Positions 24,816 through 32,705 of a stretch of 64,000 nucleotides of DNA are shown in pieces; position 1 is the stretch's first letter, and every line of letters starts with the position of its first letter. Origin of the DNA: JAVVHH01 sp963835135 (lineage in GTDB: Bacteria > Pseudomonadota > Alphaproteobacteria > Acetobacterales > Acetobacteraceae). Under the pieces are notes generated by a model. That model had not been told where the DNA came from and did not search any database. It saw only the letters and a list, made by a program, of their open reading frames with translations. The stretch is taken from positions 62,001-126,000 of the forward strand of contig CAWIEF010000005.1 of NCBI GenBank assembly GCA_963835135.1. The letters run 5' to 3'. A program made the translations under genes and the position numbers.

Positions 24816-24895
24816 CTCCCTCTCCCTCCGGGAGAGAGTCGGGGTGAGGGTTTGGCGGCACGAAACACCCTCACCCAACCTTCTCCCGGAGGGAG
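24816..24895. repeat. Family A palindromic repeat, double copy
   Basis: CTCCCTCTCC/GGGAGAG with GGGGTGAGGGTTT faces the reverse half AAACACCCTCACCC and TTCTCCCGGAGGGAG. It fills most of the gap between the Rap1a-like gene and purQ inside the pur operon. As RNA it would form one long composite hairpin just before the purQ start. Confidence 0.88.
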
Positions 24896-24928
24896 CGGGC
24901 AGGAAGGAGGGCAGCGCTGACACTCGTT

Positions 24929-25306
24929 CTACTTCTCGCCCGGACACTTATAGCTGTCGTTCAGCGCCCGCACCGCGGCCTGCGCCGCCGGCTGGCGCTG
25001 CGCTTCCCCGTGCTCGCGCAACCACGCCACGTAGGTCTGCCGCAGTTGCGGCCCCGTCGTCGGACCCGGCACGCACACGTAGTCGGGCAGTTTCCCCTTC
25101 GACCCATCCTGCGGCATCAAGTGCTGGTAGAAGCTGATCGCGTCCGATATCCCGTCCAGATACGCGCTGCACGCCTCGAGCTGCGCCGACGACTTGCTGA
25201 TGCAGATGTCGCCCAACTTGGCGCCTGTGATATTGGAAAGCCGCTGCGCCTGCGCCGTACCCGCCAGCGCCAGCAACCCGAATGCTGCCAAACCAATCGA
25301 TTTCAT
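24929..25306 (-). CDS. Exported Rap1a/Tai-family-like protein
   Basis: The 125-residue protein has a signal peptide ending TAQAQ (about residue 20). The mature part shows the Rap1a/Tai pattern: DICISKSSAQLEACSAYLDGI, then DYVCVPGPTTGPQLRQTYVAWLREH, then ALNDSYKCP, with four cysteines that could form two disulfides. Named members of the family (Serratia Rap1a, Tai4) protect against type VI peptidoglycan amidases, but many housekeeping homologues have unknown roles. It overlaps purS by four bases (ATGA) and sits before purQ, so it is probably transcribed with the purine genes. Confidence 0.8.
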   Translation of the reverse strand: MKSIGLAAFGLLALAGTAQAQRLSNITGAKLGDICISKSSAQLEACSAYLDGISDAISFYQHLMPQDGSKGKLPDYVCVPGPTTGPQLRQTYVAWLREHGEAQRQPAAQAAVRALNDSYKCPGEK

Positions 25307-25545
25307 GCCGATACCTCTACGCGGAAACTTTCGATGACCGTGTTGGCGAGCAGCGTCCTCGCCATCTCCTCCGCTTGCGCACGCGCGCGGCCCGGGTCCT
25401 GCTCGGCCAGGTCCAGCTCGATCACCTTGCCCGCCCGCACGTCGGCCACGCCCTCGAACCCGAGCGTCTGCAGCGCGTGGCCGATCGCCTTGCCCTGCGG
25501 GTCCAGCACGCCATGCTTCAGCATCACCGTCACGACGGCCTTCAT
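25303..25545 (-). CDS. purS: Phosphoribosylformylglycinamidine synthase subunit PurS
   Basis: PurS is the 80-residue linker that couples PurQ to PurL. The protein begins MKAVVTVMLKHGVLDPQGKAI and contains HALQTLGFEGVADVRAGKVIEL, both diagnostic. The TAATG junction with purC (one-base overlap) shows coupling. The far upstream extension of the frame is antisense-free but lacks similarity. Confidence 0.95.
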   Translation of the reverse strand: MKAVVTVMLKHGVLDPQGKAIGHALQTLGFEGVADVRAGKVIELDLAEQDPGRARAQAEEMARTLLANTVIESFRVEVSA

Positions 25546-26309
25546 TATTGCATCAACTCCGGCCCCTTCAGGTCGCTGTTGCCCGCTTCCGGCAGGATCC
25601 CCAGCCGGCGCGCCACTTCCTGATACGCCTCCTCGACCCGGCCCATGTCCCGCCGGAATCGATCCTTGTCCATCTTGTCGTTGGTCCGGCTGTCCCACAG
25701 GCGGCAATTATCCGGGCTGATCTCGTCGGCCAGCACGATCCGCATGTCCTCTTCTTCCCACAACCGCCCGAACTCGACCTTAAAATCCACCAGCATGATC
25801 CCGACACCGAGGAACAGCCCGGACAGGAAATCGTTCACGCGCAGTGCCATGCTGACCATCTCGTCGAGGTCCTGGGTGCTGGCCCAGCCGAACGCCGTGA
25901 TGTGCTCCTCGGCCACCATCGGCCGGTTCAGCTGATCGTTCTTGTAGTTGTATTCGATGATGCTCCGCGGCAGCCGCGTGCCCTCCGGGATGCCGAGCCG
26001 GGTCGAGAGGCTTCCGGCCGCCACGTTGCGCACCACGACCTCGAGCGGGATGATCTCCACTTCGCGGATGAGCTGCTCGCGCATGTTGAGCCGGCGCACG
26101 AAGTGCGTGGGCACCCCGATGTCAGCCAGCTTCATCATCAGGTACTCGCTGATCCGGTTGTTCAGCACGCCCTTGCCGGTAATCGTGCCCCGCTTGGTGC
26201 CGCCGGCGGCGATCGCATCGTCTTTGAAGTATTGCACGAGAGTGCCGGGCTCCGGTCCCTCGAAGAGGACCTTTGCTTTGCCCTCGTAGAGTTGCCGCCG
26301 GCGTGCCAT
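25545..26309 (-). CDS. purC: SAICAR synthetase PurC
   Basis: PurC joins aspartate to CAIR in purine synthesis. The 254-residue protein starts MARRRQLYEGKAKVLFEG and has the nucleotide-binding loop FKDDAIAAGGTKRGTI, the signature PLEVVVRNVAAGS, and DFKVEFGR with LADEISPDNCRLWD. It heads the purC-purS-Rap1a-purQ-purL run. Confidence 0.97.
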   Translation of the reverse strand: MARRRQLYEGKAKVLFEGPEPGTLVQYFKDDAIAAGGTKRGTITGKGVLNNRISEYLMMKLADIGVPTHFVRRLNMREQLIREVEIIPLEVVVRNVAAGSLSTRLGIPEGTRLPRSIIEYNYKNDQLNRPMVAEEHITAFGWASTQDLDEMVSMALRVNDFLSGLFLGVGIMLVDFKVEFGRLWEEEDMRIVLADEISPDNCRLWDSRTNDKMDKDRFRRDMGRVEEAYQEVARRLGILPEAGNSDLKGPELMQ

Positions 26310-26421
26310 CGAACCAAACCCCTGTCGCGCCGGCCCGAAGCGGGCGGCGGAGGGCGTCATATAGCAAGGGTGCCGCCGCTCCGCCACGCCGCCTCGTCAG
26401 GACAGGGTTACCGCCGGGTGA

Positions 26422-26718
26422 TCAATACCGCGGGCCGAAGAACCGCGGCCGTTCCTCGCGATACTCGTGCGCCTGCCGCCACTCCTGCCGGCGACGCCAC
26501 TCCTCGCGCCGACGCCACTCTTCCCGGCGCCGCCACTCCTCGCGCTCGCGCCAGCCGGGCTCGTAGTACTGGGCCTGCTGCACGCCGGCTCCCGCCGAGC
26601 CGAACTGGGCGCCCTCCGCCCAGACCGGCGCGGCCGGCTGCTGCGCCGCCGCCGGCGTGATCGCCGCCGCCGCGGCAAACGATCCGAAAGCCACCATCGA
26701 TAGAAGAAGGTTGCGCAT
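26422..26718 (-). CDS. Small exported protein with EEWRRR hexapeptide repeats
   Basis: Unrecognised 98-residue protein. The signal peptide (MRNLLLSMVAFGSFAAAAA ... PAAAQ) is clear. The mature part has a short linker (WAEGAQFGSAGAG) followed by four tandem six-residue repeats of the form EEWRRR and a C-terminus RPRFFGPRY. The repeats predict a strongly charged helix. GAGGAGG lies upstream of the chosen ATG; an earlier in-frame ATG would lose the signal peptide. It lies between purC and purB on the same strand. Confidence 0.68.
   Translation of the reverse strand: MRNLLLSMVAFGSFAAAAAITPAAAQQPAAPVWAEGAQFGSAGAGVQQAQYYEPGWREREEWRRREEWRRREEWRRRQEWRQAHEYREERPRFFGPRY
26477..26548. repeat. Tandem 18-base repeat, four units
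   Basis: Four consecutive 18-base units beginning CGCCACTC at 26477, 26495, 26513 and 26531 encode the EEWRRR repeats of the small exported protein. The period is a multiple of three, so copy number can change without breaking the frame. Confidence 0.85.
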
Positions 26719-26774
26719 TGTCGAAGGCCCTCCTCGTCGGCCTTGACGCATTCAACCGCCCAAACCCGGCAGCT

Positions 26775-28145
26775 TCATGCCGCGACTGGGGCAGAAAGAT
26801 GGCCGGGCACGGCGCGCTCGAACACGCGGTCGAACACCGCGTCGATATACTTCAGGTGCCGCTCCGACCGCATCGCCTCGTCCAGCGCCTCCGGCGGGAT
26901 CCGCGCCGCCACCAGCGGGTCCGCGTCGAGATGCCAGCGGAAGCTACGCCCTCCCGGCTGGCCCAGCCCGACCCATGTCGCCATCGCGCTCCGCTGCACA
27001 ATCGCATACGCCTCCTCTCGCGAGATGCCGGCCCGGGTCAGCGTCAGCAGCACCTCGCCGCTATGCACCACGCCCCCGAGCTGATCGAGATTGGCCTGCA
27101 TCTGCTCCGGATACACGGTCAACTGCTCCATCATCCCGGCCAGCCGGATCAGCGCGAAATCCAGCGTCACCGTCGCGTCCGGGCCGATGAACCGCTCCAC
27201 GCTGGAATGGCTGATGTCCCGCTCGTGCCACAGCGTCACGTTCTCCAGCGCCGGCGCCGCCGCTGCACGCACCACCCGGGCCAGCCCGGTCAAGTTCTCC
27301 GACAGCACCGGATTGCGCTTGTGCGGCATCGCGCTGCTGCCTTTCTGCCCCGCATGGAAGAACTCCTCCGCCTCGCGCACCTCGCTGCGCTGCAGGTGCC
27401 GCACCTCGGTCGCCAACCGCTCGATCCCGCTGGCCACCACCGCCAGCGTGCAGAAGAACGCCGCGTGCCGGTCGCGCGGAATGATCTGGGTGGACACCGG
27501 CTCGATCTGCAGGCCCAGCTTCTGCGCCACATAGCGCTCCACCGCCGGGTCGAGATGAGCATACGTCCCCACCGGGCCGCTGATGGCGCACACCGCCACC
27601 TCCGCGCGCGCCTGCTCCAGCCGCACCCGGTTGCGCGCGAACTCCGCGTAATGCCCGGCCAGCTTGAGCCCGAAACTCGTCGGCTCGGCATGGATGCCGT
27701 GGCTGCGCCCGATCGTCGGCGTGTATTTGAACTCCCGCGCCCGCCGCTCGAGCGCGGCCAGCACGCGGTCGATATCGGCCAGCAAGAGGTCGGCCGCCTG
27801 CGTGAGCTGCACCGACAGGCAGGTGTCGAGCACGTCGCTGCTCGTCATGCCCTGGTGCACGAAGCGGCTGTCCGGACCGATCGCCTCGGCCAGCCACGTC
27901 AGGAACGCGATCACGTCGTGCCGCGTCTCGCGCTCGATCGCGTCGATCCGCTCCAGGTCGGCCGCGCCGATGGCGGCGACTTTCGCCTGGCCCCGCTCGC
28001 GGATCGTGCGGGCGGCGGTCTGCGGGATCGTGCCGTGCGCCGCCATCGCCTCGGCCGCGAGCGCTTCGATCTCGAACCAGATCCGGAACCGGTTCTCCGG
28101 CGCCCAGATCCGGCTCATCTCGGGGCGGGCATAGCGCGGAACCAT
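26775..28145 (-). CDS. purB: Adenylosuccinate lyase
   Basis: PurB removes fumarate from SAICAR and from adenylosuccinate. The 456-residue protein starts MVPRYARPEMSRIWAPENRF and has TSSDVLDT, GRSHGIHAEPT with the catalytic His, and the fumarase-family signature SSAMPHKRNPVLSE. Length is normal. It follows the same strand as purC and is divergent from the TerC-family gene. Confidence 0.97.
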   Translation of the reverse strand: MVPRYARPEMSRIWAPENRFRIWFEIEALAAEAMAAHGTIPQTAARTIRERGQAKVAAIGAADLERIDAIERETRHDVIAFLTWLAEAIGPDSRFVHQGMTSSDVLDTCLSVQLTQAADLLLADIDRVLAALERRAREFKYTPTIGRSHGIHAEPTSFGLKLAGHYAEFARNRVRLEQARAEVAVCAISGPVGTYAHLDPAVERYVAQKLGLQIEPVSTQIIPRDRHAAFFCTLAVVASGIERLATEVRHLQRSEVREAEEFFHAGQKGSSAMPHKRNPVLSENLTGLARVVRAAAAPALENVTLWHERDISHSSVERFIGPDATVTLDFALIRLAGMMEQLTVYPEQMQANLDQLGGVVHSGEVLLTLTRAGISREEAYAIVQRSAMATWVGLGQPGGRSFRWHLDADPLVAARIPPEALDEAMRSERHLKYIDAVFDRVFERAVPGHLSAPVAA

Positions 28146-28218
28146 CGTTCTTCCTGCGGTTTATCGATCTCGATGCGGTTACGCCCGGACCGGGCGCCTG
28201 ACAAGCACGGGAGTTCGT

Positions 28219-28821
28219 TTGACCTTAAACGCCGCGCTGTGGCCAGAACTCGTCGCACTCCTCCAGGTTCTCCTCATCGACCTCGTCCTCGCCGGAGACA
28301 ACGCAATCGTCGTCGGCCTGGCCGTCAACGGCCTGCCGGTCGACCTGCGCCGCCGCGCAATCCTGTTCGGCGTTACCGCGGCCACCCTGCTGCGGATCGG
28401 TTTCGCGCTCGTCACGCTCAAGCTGCTGGCGATCGTCGGCCTCCTGCTGGCGGGCGGCATCCTGCTGCTCTGGGTGTGTTGGCGCATGTATCGCGAGCTC
28501 CGCCGCAGCCGCGCCGGCCATGCGGACGCCCGGGCGGCGCCGAAGACGATCCGCGACGCGATGCTGCAGATCGTGCTGGCCGATGTGTCCATGAGCCTGG
28601 ACAACGTCCTGGCCGTGGCCGGCGCGGCGCGCGAGCACCCCTGGGTTCTGGTCGCCGGGCTGACGATCTCGGTGGTCCTCATGGGCGCCGCCGCCAGCCT
28701 CGTCGCCCGTCTGCTCGACCGCTATCGCTGGCTGGCCTGGGCCGGACTCGCGATCGTCCTCTACATCGCCTGCAAGATGATTTGGGAAGGAAGCCACGAG
28801 GTGGTCGCGGCGGTGCTGTGA
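28219..28821 (+). CDS. TerC/YjbE family integral membrane protein
   Basis: The 200-residue membrane protein has about six to seven hydrophobic helices. Two family motifs hold the conserved acidic residues: LLIDLVLAGDNAIVVGLA and IVLADVSMSLDNVLAVAGA. TerC-fold proteins export manganese or other metals in several bacteria; the substrate here is inferred only. The start is TTG, with GGGAG five bases upstream. It is divergent from purB. Confidence 0.85.
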   Translation: MTLNAALWPELVALLQVLLIDLVLAGDNAIVVGLAVNGLPVDLRRRAILFGVTAATLLRIGFALVTLKLLAIVGLLLAGGILLLWVCWRMYRELRRSRAGHADARAAPKTIRDAMLQIVLADVSMSLDNVLAVAGAAREHPWVLVAGLTISVVLMGAAASLVARLLDRYRWLAWAGLAIVLYIACKMIWEGSHEVVAAVL

Positions 28822-28839
28822 TCACCATGTATCGGCATC

Positions 28840-28903
28840 GTAGGGTGGGCTTTAGCCCACCGCCACACGCCAATGGCCGGGATTAGTGGGCTGAAGCCTA
28901 CCC
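28840..28903. repeat. Family B palindromic repeat, double copy
   Basis: GTAGGGTGGGC-TTTA-GCCCACC at 28840-28861 faces GTGGGC-TGAA-GCCTACCC ending at 28903. It fills the gap between the convergent TerC-family and tyrS genes and could also end both transcripts. Related copies are at 36530 and 63209. Confidence 0.85.
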
Positions 28904-28911
28904 TTCTGACC

Positions 28912-30156
28912 CTAACCCGCCCGCACCAGCCGATGCTGCTTGCGCCCCGCCGACAGCTTCACCGCCCCGTCTCGCAGATCGGCCGCGGATACCACCATCG
29001 CCTCGTCCGTCACCGCCACGTCGTTGACCCGGGCGCCGCCCCCCCGGATCAACCGCCGCGCCTCTCCATTGCTCGCCACCAGCCCGGCCTCCGCCAACAG
29101 CCGCACCACCGGAATGCCCGCCTCCAGCGCCGCCGGCGCGACCAGATGCGTCGGCAAGCTCGCCGCCGCCTCGCCGTCCTCAAACGCCCGCCGCGCCGTG
29201 TCGGCCACCTGCTCGGCCGCCGCGGCCCCGTGCGCCAGCGTCGTCACTGCCGTCGCCAGCACCTTCTTGGCCTCGTTGATCTCCGCCCCCCGCAGCGCCT
29301 CGAGCCGAGCGATTTCGTCGAGCGGGATGTCGGTGAACAGCCGCAGGAACCGCCCGACGTCCGCGTCCTCCGTGTTGCGCCAGAACTGCCAGAACTCGTA
29401 CGCCCCCAGCCGCTCCGGCCGCAGCCAGATCGCGCCGGCCGCCGACTTGCCCATCTTCGCGCCCGACGCCGTCGTGATCAGCGGCGTCGTCAGCCCGAAC
29501 GCCTGCTTGCCGTCCGTCCGCCGGATCAGCTCGGCGCCCGAGACGATATTGCCCCACTGGTCCGACCCGCCCATCTGCAGCACGACCCCATACCGCCGCA
29601 TCAGCTCGCGGAAATCGTAGCTCTGCAGGATCATGTAGTTGAACTCGAGGAAGGTCAGCGGCTGTTCGCGATCGAGCCGCAGCTTGACGCTGTCAAACGT
29701 CAGCATCCGGTTGATCGTGAAATGCGGCCCCACGTCGCGCAGCAGGTCGATCCAGCCGAGCGTGTCGAGCCATTCCGCGTTGTTCAGCAGCATCGCGTCC
29801 GACGGCCCGTCCCCGAACCGCACGAACGGCGCGATCGACGCCTGGATGCCGGCCATGTTCGCCGCGATCTGCGCGTCGGTCAGCATCTTGCGCGTTTCGT
29901 CCCTGCCCGACGGGTCGCCGATCCGCGTCGTCCCGCCGCCCATCAGCGCGACCGGCTTGTGCCCGTGCTTCTGCATCAGCCGCATCAGCATGATCGGCAC
30001 CATGCTGCCGACATGCAGGCTGTCGGCCGTCAGATCGAAGCCGATATAGCCCGCCACCGGCCCGGCTTCGAGCGCCGCCGCGAGCGCCTGCTCGTCGGTG
30101 CACTGGAAGAGGAAGCCGCGCGCGCGGGCCTCCTCGAGAAACGGGCTGGTCGGCAT
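28912..30156 (-). CDS. tyrS: Tyrosyl-tRNA synthetase
   Basis: Charges tRNA-Tyr. The 414-residue class I enzyme has HVGS (in DSLHVGSMVP), the Tyr-binding GFDLTADSLH and GGSDQWGNI blocks, and KMGKS (ASGAKMGKSA) as the KMSKS equivalent. A C-terminal S4-like RNA-binding domain (RLIRGGGARVNDVAV) is present. The bulk of the protein is colinear with the TyrRS family. Confidence 0.97.
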   Translation of the reverse strand: MPTSPFLEEARARGFLFQCTDEQALAAALEAGPVAGYIGFDLTADSLHVGSMVPIMLMRLMQKHGHKPVALMGGGTTRIGDPSGRDETRKMLTDAQIAANMAGIQASIAPFVRFGDGPSDAMLLNNAEWLDTLGWIDLLRDVGPHFTINRMLTFDSVKLRLDREQPLTFLEFNYMILQSYDFRELMRRYGVVLQMGGSDQWGNIVSGAELIRRTDGKQAFGLTTPLITTASGAKMGKSAAGAIWLRPERLGAYEFWQFWRNTEDADVGRFLRLFTDIPLDEIARLEALRGAEINEAKKVLATAVTTLAHGAAAAEQVADTARRAFEDGEAAASLPTHLVAPAALEAGIPVVRLLAEAGLVASNGEARRLIRGGGARVNDVAVTDEAMVVSAADLRDGAVKLSAGRKQHRLVRAG

Positions 30157-30230
30157 GCCGTACGGTCCTGATCCGGATGTCGTGATGGGTTTGACGGCGC
30201 CGGGCTAACACCGCTTTGCTACGGCCGCAA

Positions 30231-31109
30231 ATGGCAACCTACCCCGACCGCCCCAGACTAGTCCCCCGCACCCGCGGCGAGACCATCCAGCGCGTCAACC
30301 TGTCCAGCCATTGGTGGCAGGACATCTACCATCAGATCCTGACCATGCGCTGGCGCACCTTCATGGCGTGCGGCGTCGTACTCTACGTCGCGGTCAACGC
30401 CCTGTTTGCAGCCCTTTTCCTGCTACAGCCTGGCAGCATCGCCAACGCCCGCCCGGGCTCCTTCGCCGACGCGTTCTTCTTCAGCGTGCAATGCATGAGC
30501 ACCATCGGCTTTGGCGGCCTCACCCCGGCCACGCTCTACGCTAACCTCCTGACCACGGCCGAGGCCATCATCAGCCTGGCCATCGTCGCCCTGGCCACCG
30601 GCTCCGTCTTCGCCCGCATCAGCCGGCCCCGCGCCCGGGTCATGTTCGCCCGCCACGCCGTGATCAGCCGCCATAACGGCGTGCCCACCCTTTTAATTAG
30701 GATCGGCAACGAACGCTCGACCCAGATCATCGCCGCCGAGGTCCAGGTCACCATCCTCCGCTACGAACAGACCGCAGAGGGCCAGAGCTTCCGCCGCTTC
30801 TACGACGTCCCCTTGGCCCGCGGCCGCACGCCGGTCTTCGCCCTGACCTTCACCGTCATGCACGAGATCGACGAGCGCAGCCCTCTCGTTGGCTGCACGA
30901 CGCAAAGCATGGCTGCTGACGACACCGAGGTGCTAATTACAGTGACCGGTCTCGAAGAGGCGAGCTCGCAGACCGTCCACGCCCGCTATTCCTACGGCGC
31001 GGACGAAATCCGCTTCGGCCATCGCTACCGCGACATCTTCGGCATCGACCCGCAGGGACGCCGCGTGATCGACTACGGCTGGTTCCATGAAACGGAACCA
31101 GCCGAGTAA
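30231..31109 (+). CDS. Inward-rectifier potassium channel (KirBac family)
   Basis: The 292-residue protein has the Kir layout. There is an amphipathic slide-helix region (WWQDIYHQILTMRWRTF), TM1 at about 43-66, the pore helix and selectivity filter TIGFG (91-95), and TM2 at about 103-127. The immunoglobulin-like cytoplasmic domain contains VMFARHAVISRHNGVPTLLIRIGNER, a KirBac hallmark. It should form a tetrameric K+ channel in the inner membrane. ATG 30231 is chosen over a TTG upstream; no clear ribosome-binding site is visible. It is divergent from tyrS. Confidence 0.93.
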   Translation: MATYPDRPRLVPRTRGETIQRVNLSSHWWQDIYHQILTMRWRTFMACGVVLYVAVNALFAALFLLQPGSIANARPGSFADAFFFSVQCMSTIGFGGLTPATLYANLLTTAEAIISLAIVALATGSVFARISRPRARVMFARHAVISRHNGVPTLLIRIGNERSTQIIAAEVQVTILRYEQTAEGQSFRRFYDVPLARGRTPVFALTFTVMHEIDERSPLVGCTTQSMAADDTEVLITVTGLEEASSQTVHARYSYGADEIRFGHRYRDIFGIDPQGRRVIDYGWFHETEPAE

Positions 31110-31137
31110 TCGTCAGTCAGCGGTGAGAGCCCTGCCG

Positions 31138-31803
31138 TTAGTCAGCGGCGAGAGCCATCGCCTTGCGCGCCATGATCTGGCCCACGTGCTCCTCGATCGC
31201 CCGGCCGACCTGGTCGGCATGCGTCGCGAACACGTGGTCCACGCCCGGATAGACCCGGTAATCGACCACCACGTTCTTCTGAGTGTTCAGCTTGTCGACC
31301 AGCTTGCGCACGGCCGGCTCCGGCACCAGCTCGTCGTTGTCGCCGTGCAACATAAGCCCGCCGCACGGGCAGGGCGCCAGGAAACCGAAATCGTAATGGT
31401 TCGCCGGCGGTGCGACGCTGACCCAGCCAGAGATCTCCGGCCGCCGCATCAGCAACTGCATGCCCACGAACGCGCCGAACGAGTAGCCGCTGATCCACAG
31501 CCCGCCCGAACTCGGATTGACCATCTGCATCCAATCGAGTGCGGCCGCCGCGTCGCTGATCTCGCCGAACCCGCCGTCGTAGCGGCCCTGGCTCCGGCCG
31601 ACGCCACGGAAATTGAACCGCATCACGGAAAAGCCGAGCTTCTGAAACGCCTGGTACATCGAATAGGTGATGCGGTTGTTCATCGTCCCGCCGTGCAGCG
31701 GATGCGGATGCAGGATGAGGGCGAGCGGTGCACCCGCTTCCTTGGAGTGATGGTAGCGTCCCTCCAAGCGGCCGTCAGGGCCGGCAAACAAGACCTCGGG
31801 CAT
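31138..31803 (-). CDS. Alpha/beta hydrolase (COG2945-like)
   Basis: The 221-residue protein begins MPEVLFAGPDGRLEGRYHHS and has the HPHPLHGGTMNNR segment, the RFNFRGVGRSQG oxyanion region, the nucleophile elbow GYSFGAFVG, Asp in GDNDELV and a late His in GVDHVF. COG2945 proteins are cytoplasmic hydrolases without assigned substrate. It is convergent with the KirBac gene and divergent from cysE. Confidence 0.85.
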   Translation of the reverse strand: MPEVLFAGPDGRLEGRYHHSKEAGAPLALILHPHPLHGGTMNNRITYSMYQAFQKLGFSVMRFNFRGVGRSQGRYDGGFGEISDAAAALDWMQMVNPSSGGLWISGYSFGAFVGMQLLMRRPEISGWVSVAPPANHYDFGFLAPCPCGGLMLHGDNDELVPEPAVRKLVDKLNTQKNVVVDYRVYPGVDHVFATHADQVGRAIEEHVGQIMARKAMALAAD

Positions 31804-32016
31804 GGCGTTCCAATCCAATTTCCAGCCGGCACCAACCACCGGCGTTAACTCAATGCGCCGCTACCCGCCAAATTGACCAACGGGCATGGGCAAGCGTAGC
31901 GTCTGTTGAAAGCTAGAGTTTACGTCCAACATTCATCGTCTCGCCGGCTGACATAATCTCGTCGGCGCGTCGAGAATATAGGCAGCCCACCTGCCGATTC
32001 ATAATGGATTTGTCGC

Positions 32017-32694
32017 ATGGCGTTCATGTTTCTGCGAGAAGTCATCAGCGCCTACCGGCAGAGAGACCCGGCCGCCCGGTCCTCTGCGGAGGTCCTGCTG
32101 TGCTACCCCGGCGTGCACGCCGTCATGTGGCACAAGCTCGCCCACGCCTTGTGGATTCGCGGCCTCCGCCTGCCCGCCCGCTTCACGTCCCATATCGGCC
32201 GCTGGCTCACCGGCATCGAAATCCATCCCGCCGCCCAGATCGGCCGCCGCCTCATCATCGACCACGGCATGGGCGTCGTCATCGGCGAGACCGCCATCGT
32301 CGGCGACGACGTCTATCTCTACCACCAGGTCACCCTCGGCGGCACCAGCAGCGAGCGCGGCAAGCGCCACCCAACGGTCGGCAACGGCGTCATCGTTGGC
32401 GCCGGCGCCAAGATCCTCGGCGACATCATCGTCGGCGACGGCGCCCGAGTGGGGGCCAACGCGGTCGTCGTGCAGCCGGTCGCGCCCGGCGAGACCGTGG
32501 TCGGCATCCCCGCCCGCCCGATCGAGCGGGATCCCTTGAAGAAGATTCAGCGTCAGCCCGCCTTCGTCGCGTACGGCACCCCGTGCGAGGGCACCATGGA
32601 CCCCATCGTCTGCGCCGTCGAAACGTTGCGCGCCGAACTCCTCGCGCTCGAGATCCGCGTGGCCGAGATGCAGCGCTCGCCTGCGGCCGAGTAG
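32017..32694 (+). CDS. cysE: Serine O-acetyltransferase CysE/EpsC
   Basis: Makes O-acetylserine, the precursor of cysteine. The 225-residue protein has the N-terminal helical segment and a hexapeptide left-handed beta-helix: IEIHPAAQIGRRLIIDHGMGVVIGE, then DDVYLYHQVTLGGTSSERGKRHPTVGNGVIVGAGAKILG. The catalytic His is in IDHGMGVVIGET. It starts a run of sulfur genes (two cysteine desulfurases, ferredoxin, mnmA) with 11 bases to the next gene. Confidence 0.95.
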   Translation: MAFMFLREVISAYRQRDPAARSSAEVLLCYPGVHAVMWHKLAHALWIRGLRLPARFTSHIGRWLTGIEIHPAAQIGRRLIIDHGMGVVIGETAIVGDDVYLYHQVTLGGTSSERGKRHPTVGNGVIVGAGAKILGDIIVGDGARVGANAVVVQPVAPGETVVGIPARPIERDPLKKIQRQPAFVAYGTPCEGTMDPIVCAVETLRAELLALEIRVAEMQRSPAAE

Positions 32695-32705
32695 CCGCCC
32701 TACCC

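Noticed and set aside
26477..26548. CRISPR-like array
   Set aside because: The 18-base units are contiguous, without spacers, and encode a peptide repeat in frame.
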